A stretch of DNA of 64,000 nt, from contig NZ_CP132204.1 in the NCBI RefSeq assembly GCF_030718995.1, positions 1,860,001 through 1,924,000 on the forward strand, in the 5' to 3' direction. The notes below the pieces were generated by a model. It was not told the DNA's origin. It did no database searches and saw only the letters and a list, made by a program, of their open reading frames with translations. Positions 33,674 to 42,899 of this stretch are shown in pieces; the first letter of the stretch is position 1; the number at the start of each line of letters is the position of its first letter. The translations under genes were made by a program, and so were the position numbers. This stretch comes from Arthrobacter oryzae. Lineage in GTDB: Bacteria; Actinomycetota; Actinomycetes; Actinomycetales; Micrococcaceae.

Positions 33674-34709
33674 TTGCCCTCTGATCCCGGCTGCCGCGAG
33701 CTTACGCCTCAGTAGCCCGGCGTTGGTTGCGGTCTTCCAGTCCCAGCGAACAACCTTGTAACCGAGCGCCCGCAGCCGGTCCTCCCGTTTCTTCTCCGGC
33801 AAGGATGGCCTCGCGAGTGCTCATGTCGCCGAGGAGTGCGTCGTCGAGGTACTTTGCGTCGCCGTCGAACTCGCCAATAACGCGTTGTTCGGGCCAGAAG
33901 AAATCCGTGCGCCCGATGAAGCCTTCGTCATCGTAGAAGGGGTGCTGCAGGACCGGCGCCGGTAGCCCGAGGACGTGGATGAGCGCCCTGCTCCGGGATT
34001 CACCTACCGACTCTGATGCCTCATCGGCCAGGGCAAGTACTTCCACGACCCGGCGGCGTTTGGCCGCCGACGGGAGCTGGTCCGACCAGTCCAGCAAATC
34101 CTTCCGGGTGAGGCCCTCGCCGTTTGTGCGGCGGCTTCCCAGCACCGCGTCCACAACGGCCACAGCCTCCGGCAGCTCCATTCGGACGATGCAGTCAACA
34201 ACCGTCTGGACGAGCGAAGTGACTGCCATGCCCCTGTGTTCCACGACGTCAGCCGCCCAATGATGCCGGGAGATTCCGTAGCCCCGCACCTGTTCCAGCC
34301 CGGTGAGGCCGGTCTTCGGATCCTTGGCAGCACAGGTGGTTGCCGGGAGCCTGCCAGCCTTTTGCGGTGACTGCGTGATGATGTGTATGTGCTCAGGCAC
34401 CCGGGGGAGGGGCAACCGCCATAGGCGAAGAGCGGTGAGGTAGCAGAATGCGGCCGACGGATCACTGCACGCCACCGCCGCCACCGTAGCCGCGTAGCGT
34501 TGCCAGGCTTTAAGCGCGAGCCATGCCGGCTTGCTGCAGTAGACGCCGAACCTGACCCGCACCAACTCGCCGTTGCTGTACGCGCGGCTCAGGCTCCGGC
34601 TACTTCCAGTGAGGGCACGCCGGCGGCTGGCAAGGATGAGGGAGGCGGAAGCGGAATCCATGCTCCCATGCTGGGCTTGCCATCCCGGCGCATCCAGACG
34701 CGCCTGCAT
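33617..34709 (-). pseudogene. Frameshifted DUF559/AbiEi-antitoxin-like protein gene
   Basis: The main frame (33702-34709, 335 codons) begins with a winged-helix-like region around SLSRAYSNGELVRVRFGVYC, as in AbiEi-type antitoxin proteins. It later reaches a PD-(D/E)xK-like core FWPEQRVIGEFDGDAKYL, typical of Vsr/DUF559-fold proteins. After TREAILA the frame loses sense, while another frame continues with EKKREDRLRALGYKVVRWDW, exactly the expected family ending. Removing one C from the CC at 33797-33798 joins the two. So there is one extra base: either a true mutation or a sequencing error. A better start may be the ATG at 34661. A 66-bp repeat lies on either side. Proteins of this kind are common in Arthrobacter genomes; the role is uncertain. 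Confidence 0.78.
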
Positions 34710-34729
34710 GGATGTGGATAAGTCACGGC

Positions 34730-34795
34730 AAATCCCTGCCGTCCGGTCGAATCCCCGTGTAACACCGGAAGGATTTGGCCACGCGGCGGGGATTT
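34730..34795. repeat. 66-bp intergenic repeat, copy 2
   Basis: Direct copy of 33608-33673, starting 1,122 bases away and on the other side of the frameshifted gene. The terminal bases AAATCCCT and CGGGGATTT are again inverted. Confidence 0.82.
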
Positions 34796-34828
34796 GCCCG
34801 CAATCCGGTCCAACCGGGTGACACGCCG

Positions 34829-34866
34829 GTAAACACCCACAATGTGGACAAGCTGTGGGTGTTTAC
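34829..34866. terminator. Perfect 13-bp hairpin in the gap before the HAD gene
   Basis: GTAAACACCCACA pairs with TGTGGGTGTTTAC across a 12-base loop. There is no T-run. The loop holds a TGTGGACAA sequence. It may be a terminator, processing site or protein-binding site. Confidence 0.45.
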
Positions 34867-34933
34867 CACAAGTTCACAATGGCTGTGGTGTGCGTCCTAG
34901 CGGCTTTCCGTGGACGTCTGCTGTACTAGGTGA

Positions 34934-35791
34934 ATGACAACATTGACTGAAACCTCAGTCGCTGGCAACGATGACCAGCGAAACAACGGCAAGAACAACT
35001 CAACCAAGCTCATGGTGGCCCTGGACGTGGACGGCACGCTGGTCAACCACGACGGCCACATGTCGGCTTCCGTGCGTGAGGCGGCCCAAGCGGTGGTCGC
35101 TGCCGGCCACGAGGTCCTGATCGCCACCGGCCGGTCGCTGAACGCCACCCTGCCCATCATTGAGCAGATCGGGATCGAGACCGGCTACGCGGTGTGCTGC
35201 AACGGCGGCGTGACCCTCCGCCTGGATCCGGCCCACCCCGACGGCTACGAGGTCATCCGCAAGGCAACCTTTGATCCCGGCCCGGCGCTCCGTGCCCTCC
35301 GCAAGCGGCTTCCCATGGCCAAGTACGCGCTGGAGGACGAGGACGGCAACTTCCTGTCCACTGAACGCTTCCAGGACGCAAGCTTCGGCGTGGAAGCAAT
35401 CGGCGTGGACTTCCAGACCATGCTCGATGCCACGGCAGTGCGCGTGGTGGTGTTCAGCTCCGAAAACACGTCCGAGGAGTTCAACGAAGCCATCAAGCAC
35501 ATTGGGCTGTCCGGCGTCACGTATTCCGTGGGATGGACTGCCTGGCTGGACATTGCAGCCGAGGGCGTTACGAAGGCCAGCGCCCTGGAGCACCTCCGCG
35601 GGCACCTGAGCATCGAGTCGCACCTCACGGTGGCGATCGGCGACGGCCGCAACGACATCGAGATGCTCACGTGGGCAGGCCGTGGCGTGGCCATGGGCCA
35701 GGCTCCCGGCGAAGTGATTGCCGCCGCGGACGAGGTCACCATGTCAGTTCACGACGACGGCGCCGCGCACGTTCTCCGCAGCCTCCTTTAG
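34934..35791 (+). CDS. Cof-type HAD-IIB phosphatase
   Basis: 285 residues. HAD motif I is VALDVDGTLVNHDG (nucleophile and acid Asp near residue 30-32), motif II is in VLIATGRSLNATLP, and the final motif is VAIGDGRNDIEMLTWAGRGV. The cap is of the C2B type. The substrate is probably a sugar phosphate or nucleotide-like cofactor, but cannot be assigned. It is related to, but not a close copy of, the HAD gene at 4 kb. TGTACT six bases before the ATG suggests a leaderless start. The stop overlaps that of the convergent SatD-like gene by four bases. Confidence 0.9.
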   Translation: MTTLTETSVAGNDDQRNNGKNNSTKLMVALDVDGTLVNHDGHMSASVREAAQAVVAAGHEVLIATGRSLNATLPIIEQIGIETGYAVCCNGGVTLRLDPAHPDGYEVIRKATFDPGPALRALRKRLPMAKYALEDEDGNFLSTERFQDASFGVEAIGVDFQTMLDATAVRVVVFSSENTSEEFNEAIKHIGLSGVTYSVGWTAWLDIAAEGVTKASALEHLRGHLSIESHLTVAIGDGRNDIEMLTWAGRGVAMGQAPGEVIAAADEVTMSVHDDGAAHVLRSLL

Positions 35792-36387
35792 CGCACCTCG
35801 AGGATCAGCTGGAGGAGCCGTGCCGCCGCCGGGCGGGCGGCGTGTTCCTCGTTCCACTGTGCCCTTGCCGCAGCCTTGCTGACGGCCTGCGTGGTGATGC
35901 CAAGCGCCTGGGCAACGGCCTTCTGCTGGCCCCGCACTCCGGGAGTCAACAGGTCCAGCACACGCCACTCAGCGGTGCTGCGGTCGTGCACGATATGGCC
36001 GAGAAGCTTCAGGACGGCCTCCGCTTCGGCAGCAAGGTCGGCCAAGGGGCCGTCAACCGCAACGGGAACGCGTTCCTTCCCGTTCCGGGCCCGGTCCACC
36101 GCCCGGCGCGCATAGATGAGGCCGTGTCCGGTGGCATCCTTGACCTGGTTTGGCAACGGCTCATTCACGGGTCCCACGCCGATCCCCACAAACCAGCTGC
36201 CACAGCGGAGCGCGATCAGTGCTGCCTCCACGGCCTGATGCGGGAACTCAACAATGCCCTGGACCTCGTCCTCAACGGAGCGGTCGAAATCGAGGCGCGC
36301 GGGGATGTGCCGCAGGTCCTTGAGTAGCTGCGGCACCCGGTCACCGTCGCGCCGGCTGTCCGTTTGATTGATGGTCAGCGTGAACAT
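35788..36387 (-). CDS. SatD-like protein with C-terminal helix-turn-helix
   Basis: 199 residues. The N-terminal half follows the SatD pattern: TINQTDSRRDGDRV at the start and DRSVEDEVQGIVEFPHQAVE matching the GDEFQG-type segment of SatD proteins. The C-terminal half contains a winged-helix-like stretch (VAQALGITTQAVSKAAARAQ) that could bind DNA. SatD family members have no settled function; some are linked to nucleotide or acid-stress genes. A regulator role is inferred. It stands alone between the HAD gene and the WXG100 operon. Confidence 0.65.
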   Translation of the reverse strand: MFTLTINQTDSRRDGDRVPQLLKDLRHIPARLDFDRSVEDEVQGIVEFPHQAVEAALIALRCGSWFVGIGVGPVNEPLPNQVKDATGHGLIYARRAVDRARNGKERVPVAVDGPLADLAAEAEAVLKLLGHIVHDRSTAEWRVLDLLTPGVRGQQKAVAQALGITTQAVSKAAARAQWNEEHAARPAAARLLQLILEVR

Positions 36388-36411
36388 TCTGGATCACAGA
36401 CTACCCGGTGG

Positions 36412-37119
36412 CTAATCCAAAGACACCGCGGAATGGACGACGGCGGGCGGCAGCGCTTGGAATGCCGCTGCGGCTTCCGGGGCGCCAGTATTTCTCAGAC
36501 CGTTCTGGATCATGCCCACAAGCTGGTCAGGGCTATTCCGGGTGGTGAAGGTGTAGAAACGGAGGGGCTTACCGGTGCCGTCCGAACCTGATGCGGGCTG
36601 CGCTGTGGCTGTTACCCGTGATTCCTTGGCGCGGAACACTACGGCAAATTGGCCCCGCACGCCTAGTGAAATCTTGTCCTCAGGGTTCAGCGTCCTCAGC
36701 AGCCGGTCCGCGTCCGTTCCTGCGGGAGCCACAACGGAGCGAAGCGTTCCGGCGTCGATGTCCTCCCAGAAGATTGCCCTTGCGGCGTGCTTCTGGCTGT
36801 AGCGGTAGAGAAGGCCGCGGTCGAAAACGAGGAGCCGCCGGAAGCTCAAGAGGAGCGTTAGCGACCAGAGGACCAAGCCGGTCAGAATGCTCGCCACAGC
36901 GTATAGCGGAAGGTTGGAGAATAGTCCGGGACCTCGGGAGGACGTCGGCTGGCCTGTGAACTCGGCTACGGCGGCGAAGACGAAGCCTGCGCCGATGAAC
37001 CACGGCAGGAGCTTCCAGCTGATGTGCCATGACAGCTCCGTGTGCCGCAACAGGCCCAGTTCCTGCCCGTACTGTCGCTCAGCCCGGCGTGCCAGCCAGG
37101 TCCTTCCGGGTTCAGCCAC
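36412..37119 (-). CDS. YcxB-like membrane protein (last gene of WXG100 operon)
   Basis: 235 residues from a GTG at 37119, which overlaps the RDD gene stop by eight bases. The frame continues far upstream but only antisense to no purpose, inside the RDD gene. Two transmembrane helices (LLPWFIGAGFVFAAVAEF and LYAVASILTGLVLWSLTLLL) are followed by a soluble domain with a beta-rich pattern (FDRGLLYRYSQKHAARAIFW, then VRGQFAVVFR), as in YcxB- or PH-like proteins. Function unknown. Position in the operon suggests a membrane role linked to the WXG100 protein. Confidence 0.62.
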   Translation of the reverse strand: MAEPGRTWLARRAERQYGQELGLLRHTELSWHISWKLLPWFIGAGFVFAAVAEFTGQPTSSRGPGLFSNLPLYAVASILTGLVLWSLTLLLSFRRLLVFDRGLLYRYSQKHAARAIFWEDIDAGTLRSVVAPAGTDADRLLRTLNPEDKISLGVRGQFAVVFRAKESRVTATAQPASGSDGTGKPLRFYTFTTRNSPDQLVGMIQNGLRNTGAPEAAAAFQALPPAVVHSAVSLD

Positions 37120-37747
37120 GCGGGTTGCCGTTGTCGTAGAGGTTGGGCAGCTGATCGTGCTGTTCAGCGGCGGCCTGTTCAGCAGCAACAAGCTGGGGAT
37201 CCCGTACCGGGGCCGCCCCGCGGGAGACGCCTGACCGGAGGTCGACGGCAGTGAACTTCGCCTCGAACGTATCCCCGCCTCCTCCACCGAGGGCGGAAGC
37301 GAAGGCCACCAGGTAATAGAGCGGTGCGAATGACCAGCAGACGGCGCGCCAGCCGCCCAGCCAGGCTCCCGACGTCGTGCCGTCCGCGATTCTGACAGAA
37401 CGCATCCCGGCGGCCGCGTCGCCCAGGCTGCCGGTAGTCCCCATGATCATGCCGTAGGCAAAAAGCACCAGGAACCAGACCGCTGTGAGGGTGGCGAGGA
37501 ACAGCCCGTTGCTGTCAAGAAGTGCAAGGGAGAGGGAGCCCAGCGCGAGGTTCTGAATCAGGGAGTTCAGAACCCCCATAAGGATGCCGGCAACAGCAAA
37601 CACTACGGCGGCATCCAGCGCACGTCCCCAGAAATGGGACCAGCCGGCCTTGCGGACGTAGCGCTCACCCGTGCGTGTGTAGGCGAGCACGGGGCGTCCC
37701 GTGACAGCATCCAGCAGTCCCGTGCTGCTTTTTGGGGTGCGGCTCAT
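37112..37747 (-). CDS. RDD-family membrane protein
   Basis: 211 residues with three or four transmembrane helices. The RDD region starts with the Arg and the WGRALDAAVVFAVAGILMGV helix with its Asp, and continues to GTTGSLGDAAAGMRSVRIADG, the typical post-helix stretch. RDD proteins are small membrane proteins of mostly unknown, sometimes transport-related, function and are common in ESX/type VII loci. A four-base overlap with the upstream gene and an eight-base overlap with the downstream gene show it is inside a tight operon. Confidence 0.82.
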   Translation of the reverse strand: MSRTPKSSTGLLDAVTGRPVLAYTRTGERYVRKAGWSHFWGRALDAAVVFAVAGILMGVLNSLIQNLALGSLSLALLDSNGLFLATLTAVWFLVLFAYGMIMGTTGSLGDAAAGMRSVRIADGTTSGAWLGGWRAVCWSFAPLYYLVAFASALGGGGGDTFEAKFTAVDLRSGVSRGAAPVRDPQLVAAEQAAAEQHDQLPNLYDNGNPRG

Positions 37748-38544
37748 ACGTTGCGGACCAGCGAAGCGAGGGCCGCTTCAAGGGTGACCTTGGAAGCTTC
37801 CCGTAATTCGAGACGGACCGGGTCCCCGGCAACCCCGGGAGTTGCCGTGCGCGATACCTTTGGCGTCAGCAGGTGTACGCCTGAGGGACCGGTGTAAACG
37901 GTCACCGTGGGGAAATCGTCCAAGCCGTTGCTGAAGGCGACGACATTGCTGGCAGCGAGCGTGTCGGTGAGAGCGGTGGAGGCGTGGGCTTCGAACTCGG
38001 CTTCGGAATAGCTGGTCGGTTCCGAGTCCCGGGCAGCTGCCCCTTCGGGGTCGACGAATTCCGCCAGGCGGGCCGGCAAACGTTCGGGAGTGATGACGGT
38101 GAAGCCGTGCAGGCCGCCGTCGTCCACTTCCTCCAGCAGCACGCCTTCCACATGGACGTAGGCATAGAGCCAGCGTTTCCCGGTGGAGACCGTCCGTTCA
38201 ATGGATACGACGCTGTCGCCACTGCGACGAAGGGTCAGCGCTCCGGTGATTTCCTCCACGGCGTGCAACCTGCTCGGCTCGCTCTCGCCTTGGAAAATCA
38301 CCGGGTACACGAGTTCCTTGGCCAGGAGGCCACGCAAGGCAACGGCGCACAGGACTGCTTTTTCTGTGGGCTGGGCCGAGAGCCAGGGCAGGGCGACAAC
38401 CTGGTCATGCTGGACGCCGTCGAGGGCGACAACTTCCTCGTCCGTCAGGGTGGGCAGGACGGCCCCGTCAGCTGTAGCCGATTCCAGGACTTTGGCCGCA
38501 CACTGAACGTCGCGTTCCGTCCATTTCATGGTGTTTGTGGTCAT
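37744..38544 (-). CDS. Unknown protein, possible EspG-like WXG100 partner
   Basis: 266 residues, soluble, without signal peptide or membrane segment. An acidic N-terminus (KWTERDVQCAAKVLESATAD) is followed by alternating beta and alpha segments. No motif gives a function. Its position, four bases overlapping the WXG100 gene stop, its size and its mixed alpha/beta character recall EspG-type chaperones that hold ESX substrates. An immunity protein for the WXG100 product is another possibility. Both readings rest on context, not on sequence identity. Confidence 0.55.
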   Translation of the reverse strand: MTTNTMKWTERDVQCAAKVLESATADGAVLPTLTDEEVVALDGVQHDQVVALPWLSAQPTEKAVLCAVALRGLLAKELVYPVIFQGESEPSRLHAVEEITGALTLRRSGDSVVSIERTVSTGKRWLYAYVHVEGVLLEEVDDGGLHGFTVITPERLPARLAEFVDPEGAAARDSEPTSYSEAEFEAHASTALTDTLAASNVVAFSNGLDDFPTVTVYTGPSGVHLLTPKVSRTATPGVAGDPVRLELREASKVTLEAALASLVRNV

Positions 38545-39518
38545 CCGAATATTCCTCCGACAAATTTACCGACTGATTTGGCCGCGTCGCCGACCCCATC
38601 TGCCACCTTACTGCCTACATCTTGTGCGAAATCGGCCACTTCACCGGCACCGTCCGCGAGGTAGCTACCGGGATTCCGTGCGAAATTGCTGATGGAATCC
38701 CAGTTGTCTGCCACCAGGTTTCCAAGGGCCCACGCGCCGGCCACGATGCCTGCACCCACGATGATGGGGGCGCCGATCGGCCCCAGCAGTGCCGCACCAC
38801 CCGCCGTCATGAGCATGATGCTTCCCACGCCGCCTACCACCGAGAGTCCGCCGGCCACCTGGTCGCCGGTGCCGCGCCAGCCCTCGTGCTGCGGATTCAC
38901 GATGTCGCTGATGCCGCCCACAATGTTCAGGGGCGCGGCCAAGGCCCCGGCAACGCGGAGTCCCTTGGAGAACTTGGTGGCGTCTTGGAAGGCCTGGCTG
39001 TACGGAATGTTGGCCTTGAGGTCGGCGATCACGTCAGTGATCTTGCCGCCGTTCCGCAGGGAGTCGAGGGCCTCGTTGAGCACGGTTCCGCCGGCTCGCC
39101 AGTTGGTGAGGACTTCCCGTGTCTTGGCGAAGTCCTCCCAGCCGAGCGTTCCGAGCTTGTAGGCAGCCCAGAGGTTTGATCCGAGGTCCTTTGCCGCCAT
39201 CCCGGTGTCGTATACGTCCTTGATGACGCCCAGGGAGCTTTCGCCGCCTTTGTGGCTGGCGAACTCCTGCTGCGCAGCTTGCGCCTTGAGTTCTTTGGCA
39301 CTGGCCTGCAGCAGGCTGACAGCTTTCATCAGGGATTGCCGGTTCTGGCCGTTCCAGTCTGCAGTGAAGCGAACGGCATCCTGGCCTCGCCATGAGGTGT
39401 CTGCGTTGATGACCTTATTTAGTTGCAGGCTTTGCAGGTTGATGCTGTCCGCCACCTTGCTCATGGTGCCTGCAAGCGTCCGCAGCTGGGCAATGTCTGC
39501 CCCGTAAAATCCGGCCAT
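38541..39518 (-). CDS. WXG100-domain type VII secretion substrate with long C-terminus
   Basis: 325 residues from the ATG at 39518, directly behind GGGGGG; the longer frame to 39683 has no support. Residues 1-95 are a WXG100 helical hairpin with the turn SWRGQ (Trp43-Arg-Gly45) and an amphipathic second helix (NRQSLMKAVSLLQASAKELK). The remaining 230 residues include a glycine-rich hydrophobic stretch at about 180-275 (GGVGSIMLMTAGGAALLGPI and AGIVAGAWALGNLVADNW), suggestive of membrane insertion, and a polar helical tail. This is the shape of a polymorphic effector rather than a plain 100-residue EsxA. First gene of a four-gene operon. No EccC, EccD or MycP homologue is in the window. Confidence 0.78.
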   Translation of the reverse strand: MAGFYGADIAQLRTLAGTMSKVADSINLQSLQLNKVINADTSWRGQDAVRFTADWNGQNRQSLMKAVSLLQASAKELKAQAAQQEFASHKGGESSLGVIKDVYDTGMAAKDLGSNLWAAYKLGTLGWEDFAKTREVLTNWRAGGTVLNEALDSLRNGGKITDVIADLKANIPYSQAFQDATKFSKGLRVAGALAAPLNIVGGISDIVNPQHEGWRGTGDQVAGGLSVVGGVGSIMLMTAGGAALLGPIGAPIIVGAGIVAGAWALGNLVADNWDSISNFARNPGSYLADGAGEVADFAQDVGSKVADGVGDAAKSVGKFVGGIFG

Positions 39519-39715
39519 CTGCAGTCCCCCCGAGTGGTGCTTCGCCCTTAAGTTTCCGACCCAGCCTAGACGTTCCCGCGGCCTGGCGCGATGGAGAGAC
39601 CTGCCCATCGCCGTGAACTGCCCATCGAGAGTGTCCGGGGTTGTGTCAGCCGCGTGGAGATGTTGCGATGGGAGCTGTGCCACCGACAGATAGCCCTAGT
39701 GAAGCGAGGACTGCA

Positions 39716-42124
39716 GTGACCAGTGACGTGAGTGATGCCCTGCTTGGTAACTCCGAACTCGGGCTCGTGGACCGCTGGTGGCGGGCGGCCAACTACCTGT
39801 CCGTGGGCCAGATCTACCTCCGCTCCAACCCGCTGCTGCGGGAACCGCTGCGCGCTGAGCACACCAAATCCCGGCTCCTGGGCCACTGGGGGACCACCCC
39901 GGGCCTCAACTTCGTCTATGCCCACCTCAACCGGGCCATCCGACGGGACCGCCAGGAGATGCTGTTCATCGCCGGGCCCGGTCACGGAGGTCCCGCGGTG
40001 GTGGCCAACGCCTGGCTGGAGGGCACCTACTCGGAGATCTACAGCAATGTAGGCAATGACGAACCGGGGCTCGCCGAGCTCTTCCGGCAGTTCTCCTACC
40101 CCGGCGGCATCCCCAGCCACGCTGCTCCGGAGACCCCGGGTTCCATCAGCGAGGGCGGCGAACTCGGCTACTCCCTGGCCCACGCGTACGGGTCCGTCTT
40201 CGACAATCCCAAGCTGATCACCGCCGTCGTCATCGGTGACGGTGAGGCCGAAACCGGGCCGCTGGCGGCAAGTTGGCACTCGCACAACTTCCTGGACCCC
40301 GTGGCTGACGGTGCAGTGCTTCCCATCCTGCACCTGAACGGCTACAAGATCGCCAATCCCACAGTCCTGGCCCGGATGCCGGAAGCCCAGCTGGAACAGC
40401 TGCTCCGCGGCTACGGCCACAAGCCGCACTTTGTCACGGTCAACGACCCCGACGACGTCGAGGGGGCGCACCGCGACTTCGCCGCCGTCCTGGACGCGTG
40501 CCTCGCCGAAATTCGTACCATCCAGGCGGAGCGGCGCAACGACGGCGGCTCCGTTGACGGCGGCGGTGCTGACGCTAATGCCGCCCAGTGGCCCATGATT
40601 GTGCTGCGTTCACCCAAGGGCTGGACCGGCCCGAAGACCGTGGACGGCAAGCAGGTGGAGGGCACCTGGCGGAGCCACCAGGTGCCGCTGTCCGAGGTCC
40701 GCACCAACCCCGGGCACCTGGCCCAGCTGGGCGAGTGGCTTGAATCCTACCGGCCCGGCGAACTCTTCGACGAGGACGGCCGGCTCCGGCCCGACGTCGC
40801 GGAAAACGCGCCCGCGGGGGAACTGCGGATGAGCGACACACCCTACGCCAACGGCGGCGTCCTGCTGCGCGACCTCAAGCTGCCGGACTACCGCAAGCAC
40901 GCCGTCGAGGTGCAGCAGCCGGGTGTGGAGCGGGTCAGCGCCATGATCACCCTGGGCTCCTGGATGCGGGACGTTATCTCGCAAAACCCGGAGACGTTCC
41001 GGCTTTTCGGCCCCGATGAGACGGCGTCCAACCGCCTGCAGGACGTCTACGACGTCACCGACAAGGTGTGGCAGTACCGGATCGACGACGTCGACGAGCA
41101 CCTTGCGCGCGCCGGCCGCGTGATGGAGGTGCTCAGCGAGCACCTGTGCCAGGGCTGGCTGGAAGGCTATCTCCTGACCGGCCGGCATGGCGTATTCAGC
41201 TGCTACGAGGCCTTCATCCACATCGTGGATTCCATGTTCAACCAGCACGCAAAGTGGCTGAAGGTCCACCGGGAGCTCGCCTGGCGCCAGCCGGTGGCCT
41301 CGTTGAACTACGTGCTTTCCTCGCACGTCTGGCAGCAGGACCACAACGGTTTTTCGCACCAGGACCCGGGCTTCATCGACCACGCGGTCAACAAGAAGGC
41401 AGAGGTCATCCGGGTGTACCTCCCGCCGGACGCCAACACGCTGCTGTCCGTGATGGAGCACTGCCTGGCTTCCAAGGACTACGTCAACATCGTGGTCAGC
41501 GGCAAGCAGCCATCCCCCACCTGGCTGGGACCGGCCGACGCCGCGCACCACTGCCAGCGGGGACTGGGCATCTGGGAGTTTGCCGGATCGGAGGTCCCCG
41601 GCGAGGAGCCGGACGTCGTCCTGGCCTGCGCCGGGGACGTTCCCACGGTGGAAACGGTCGCGGCCGCCCAGCTGCTCAAGGAGGGCGCGCCCGGGCTGAA
41701 GATCCGAGTGGTCAATGTGGTGGATTTGATGCGGCTGCAGGACGCCAGCGAGCATCCCCACGGCCTCACCTCACGTGACTTCGACGGCATTTTCACCGCG
41801 GACAAGCCGATCATCTTCGCCTACCACGGCTACCCGTCCCTGATCCATCGTCTGGCGTACCGGCGGACCAACCAGGAAGGCCTGCACGTCCGCGGCTACA
41901 AGGAGGAGGGCACCACTACGACGGCGTTCGACATGGCCATGCTCAACGGAATCGACCGTTTCCAGCTGGCCATCGACGCCATTGACCGGGTTCCCGGACT
42001 GGCGGAGCGGCACTCCCTGCTGCGCCAGTCGTTGCAGGACCGTCGGATCAGGGCCCACAACCACACGCGCACCCACGGCGAAGACCAGGAGGAGATCCGC
42101 GACTGGACGCTGAACGGCGGGTAG
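39716..42124 (+). CDS. xfp: Xylulose-5-phosphate/fructose-6-phosphate phosphoketolase
   Basis: 802 residues from the GTG at 39716 behind GCGAGGA; the ATG at 39668 behind GGAG is an alternative. Thiamine-diphosphate enzyme that splits xylulose 5-phosphate or fructose 6-phosphate with inorganic phosphate to acetyl phosphate and an aldose phosphate. Family blocks are abundant: [18 protein letters not shown] near the start, [47 protein letters not shown] (ThDP-binding region), [20 protein letters not shown] and [13 protein letters not shown]. Length is normal. A carbon-saving bypass of glycolysis is likely. No acetate kinase or phosphotransacetylase gene is adjacent. Confidence 0.96.
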   Translation: MTSDVSDALLGNSELGLVDRWWRAANYLSVGQIYLRSNPLLREPLRAEHTKSRLLGHWGTTPGLNFVYAHLNRAIRRDRQEMLFIAGPGHGGPAVVANAWLEGTYSEIYSNVGNDEPGLAELFRQFSYPGGIPSHAAPETPGSISEGGELGYSLAHAYGSVFDNPKLITAVVIGDGEAETGPLAASWHSHNFLDPVADGAVLPILHLNGYKIANPTVLARMPEAQLEQLLRGYGHKPHFVTVNDPDDVEGAHRDFAAVLDACLAEIRTIQAERRNDGGSVDGGGADANAAQWPMIVLRSPKGWTGPKTVDGKQVEGTWRSHQVPLSEVRTNPGHLAQLGEWLESYRPGELFDEDGRLRPDVAENAPAGELRMSDTPYANGGVLLRDLKLPDYRKHAVEVQQPGVERVSAMITLGSWMRDVISQNPETFRLFGPDETASNRLQDVYDVTDKVWQYRIDDVDEHLARAGRVMEVLSEHLCQGWLEGYLLTGRHGVFSCYEAFIHIVDSMFNQHAKWLKVHRELAWRQPVASLNYVLSSHVWQQDHNGFSHQDPGFIDHAVNKKAEVIRVYLPPDANTLLSVMEHCLASKDYVNIVVSGKQPSPTWLGPADAAHHCQRGLGIWEFAGSEVPGEEPDVVLACAGDVPTVETVAAAQLLKEGAPGLKIRVVNVVDLMRLQDASEHPHGLTSRDFDGIFTADKPIIFAYHGYPSLIHRLAYRRTNQEGLHVRGYKEEGTTTTAFDMAMLNGIDRFQLAIDAIDRVPGLAERHSLLRQSLQDRRIRAHNHTRTHGEDQEEIRDWTLNGG

Positions 42125-42144
42125 CCCGAGGGCGGGGGTGCGGG

Positions 42145-42897
42145 CTACCCGCGCAGGCCGGCGAGCGGACCGGACGGCAGATGGATCCAGCCTTCGCTCA
42201 GGGCTGCGGCGGCATGGTCATCCGGCGGCGTCAAGGTCTGACCGAGGCTGACGGCCCGGGCAGTAAGGGAGGCGATGACGGCGTCGAACATGTCATCCGA
42301 GGCGGCCAGGACCTCCCGCCGTCCGGCCAGGTCCAGCCAGGGCGCGGCCATGGCGAGGCTGTCCAGGATGACGCCCAGCCGCTCCGACTCCGGGATGCCG
42401 CGCCCCTTGTAGCCGCGGGCGTGGATTCCCCAGAGCTTCAGCGAAGCCGCCGGATAGACCTCCGCCAGCCGGCCGGAGCCGTCCCTGGCCTGCGGTCCGT
42501 GGTCCCGTGCGATCTTGGCCTGGATGACCGCACAGCGCATGGCCGGGTGGGCCAGCCGGTCAGCGGAGACGCTGAGCGGGATCAGCCCCGTCTCGCGCGT
42601 GACGAACCGGTCGGTGTCCCGGTAGGCCAGGAGCCGCCGGCCCTCGATCCCGTCGTGGTCCAGCACCGGATGCGCGTCGAAATTCAGGTGCCCGGCAAGG
42701 AAAGGAAGGAAGGCGTCCGGCCAGCCCACCGGGCAGTCAATGCCCGTCATGTCACAGCTGCCGAACAGCTCCACGATCTCCTCGTCGGTGACGTCCAGGC
42801 CGAGATGCACCAGCCGCGCACCGCCGCCCGCCCACTCGATCACGGCCGCCGCGGTCTTCCTGGTGGCTGCGGCGAGGTCCACGCCCAGGGTTCTCAC
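42145..42897 (-). CDS. DUF429-domain protein
   Basis: 250 residues. DUF429 is an RNase H-like fold. Diagnostic segments are the N-terminal GVDLAAATRKTAAAVIEW with the first conserved Asp, GIDCPVGWPDAFLPFL in the middle, YRDTDRFVTRETGLIPLSVS and AEVYPAASLKLWG. Function is not established; the fold and conserved acids suggest a nuclease or nucleotide-binding role. It lies two bases after the carboxylesterase gene on the same strand, so the two are probably co-transcribed, although a functional link is not obvious. Confidence 0.85.
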   Translation of the reverse strand: MRTLGVDLAAATRKTAAAVIEWAGGGARLVHLGLDVTDEEIVELFGSCDMTGIDCPVGWPDAFLPFLAGHLNFDAHPVLDHDGIEGRRLLAYRDTDRFVTRETGLIPLSVSADRLAHPAMRCAVIQAKIARDHGPQARDGSGRLAEVYPAASLKLWGIHARGYKGRGIPESERLGVILDSLAMAAPWLDLAGRREVLAASDDMFDAVIASLTARAVSLGQTLTPPDDHAAAALSEGWIHLPSGPLAGLRG

Positions 42898-42899
42898 GG

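Noticed and set aside
33608..34795. Direct repeats considered as ends of an insertion sequence
   Set aside because: The enclosed gene is not transposase-like, and the repeats are hairpin-like with a third relative elsewhere, more like a REP family.
34713..34866. DnaA-like boxes considered as a replication origin
   Set aside because: Only two sites, no dnaA, dnaN, rpmH or parAB neighbours and no AT-rich unwinding element.
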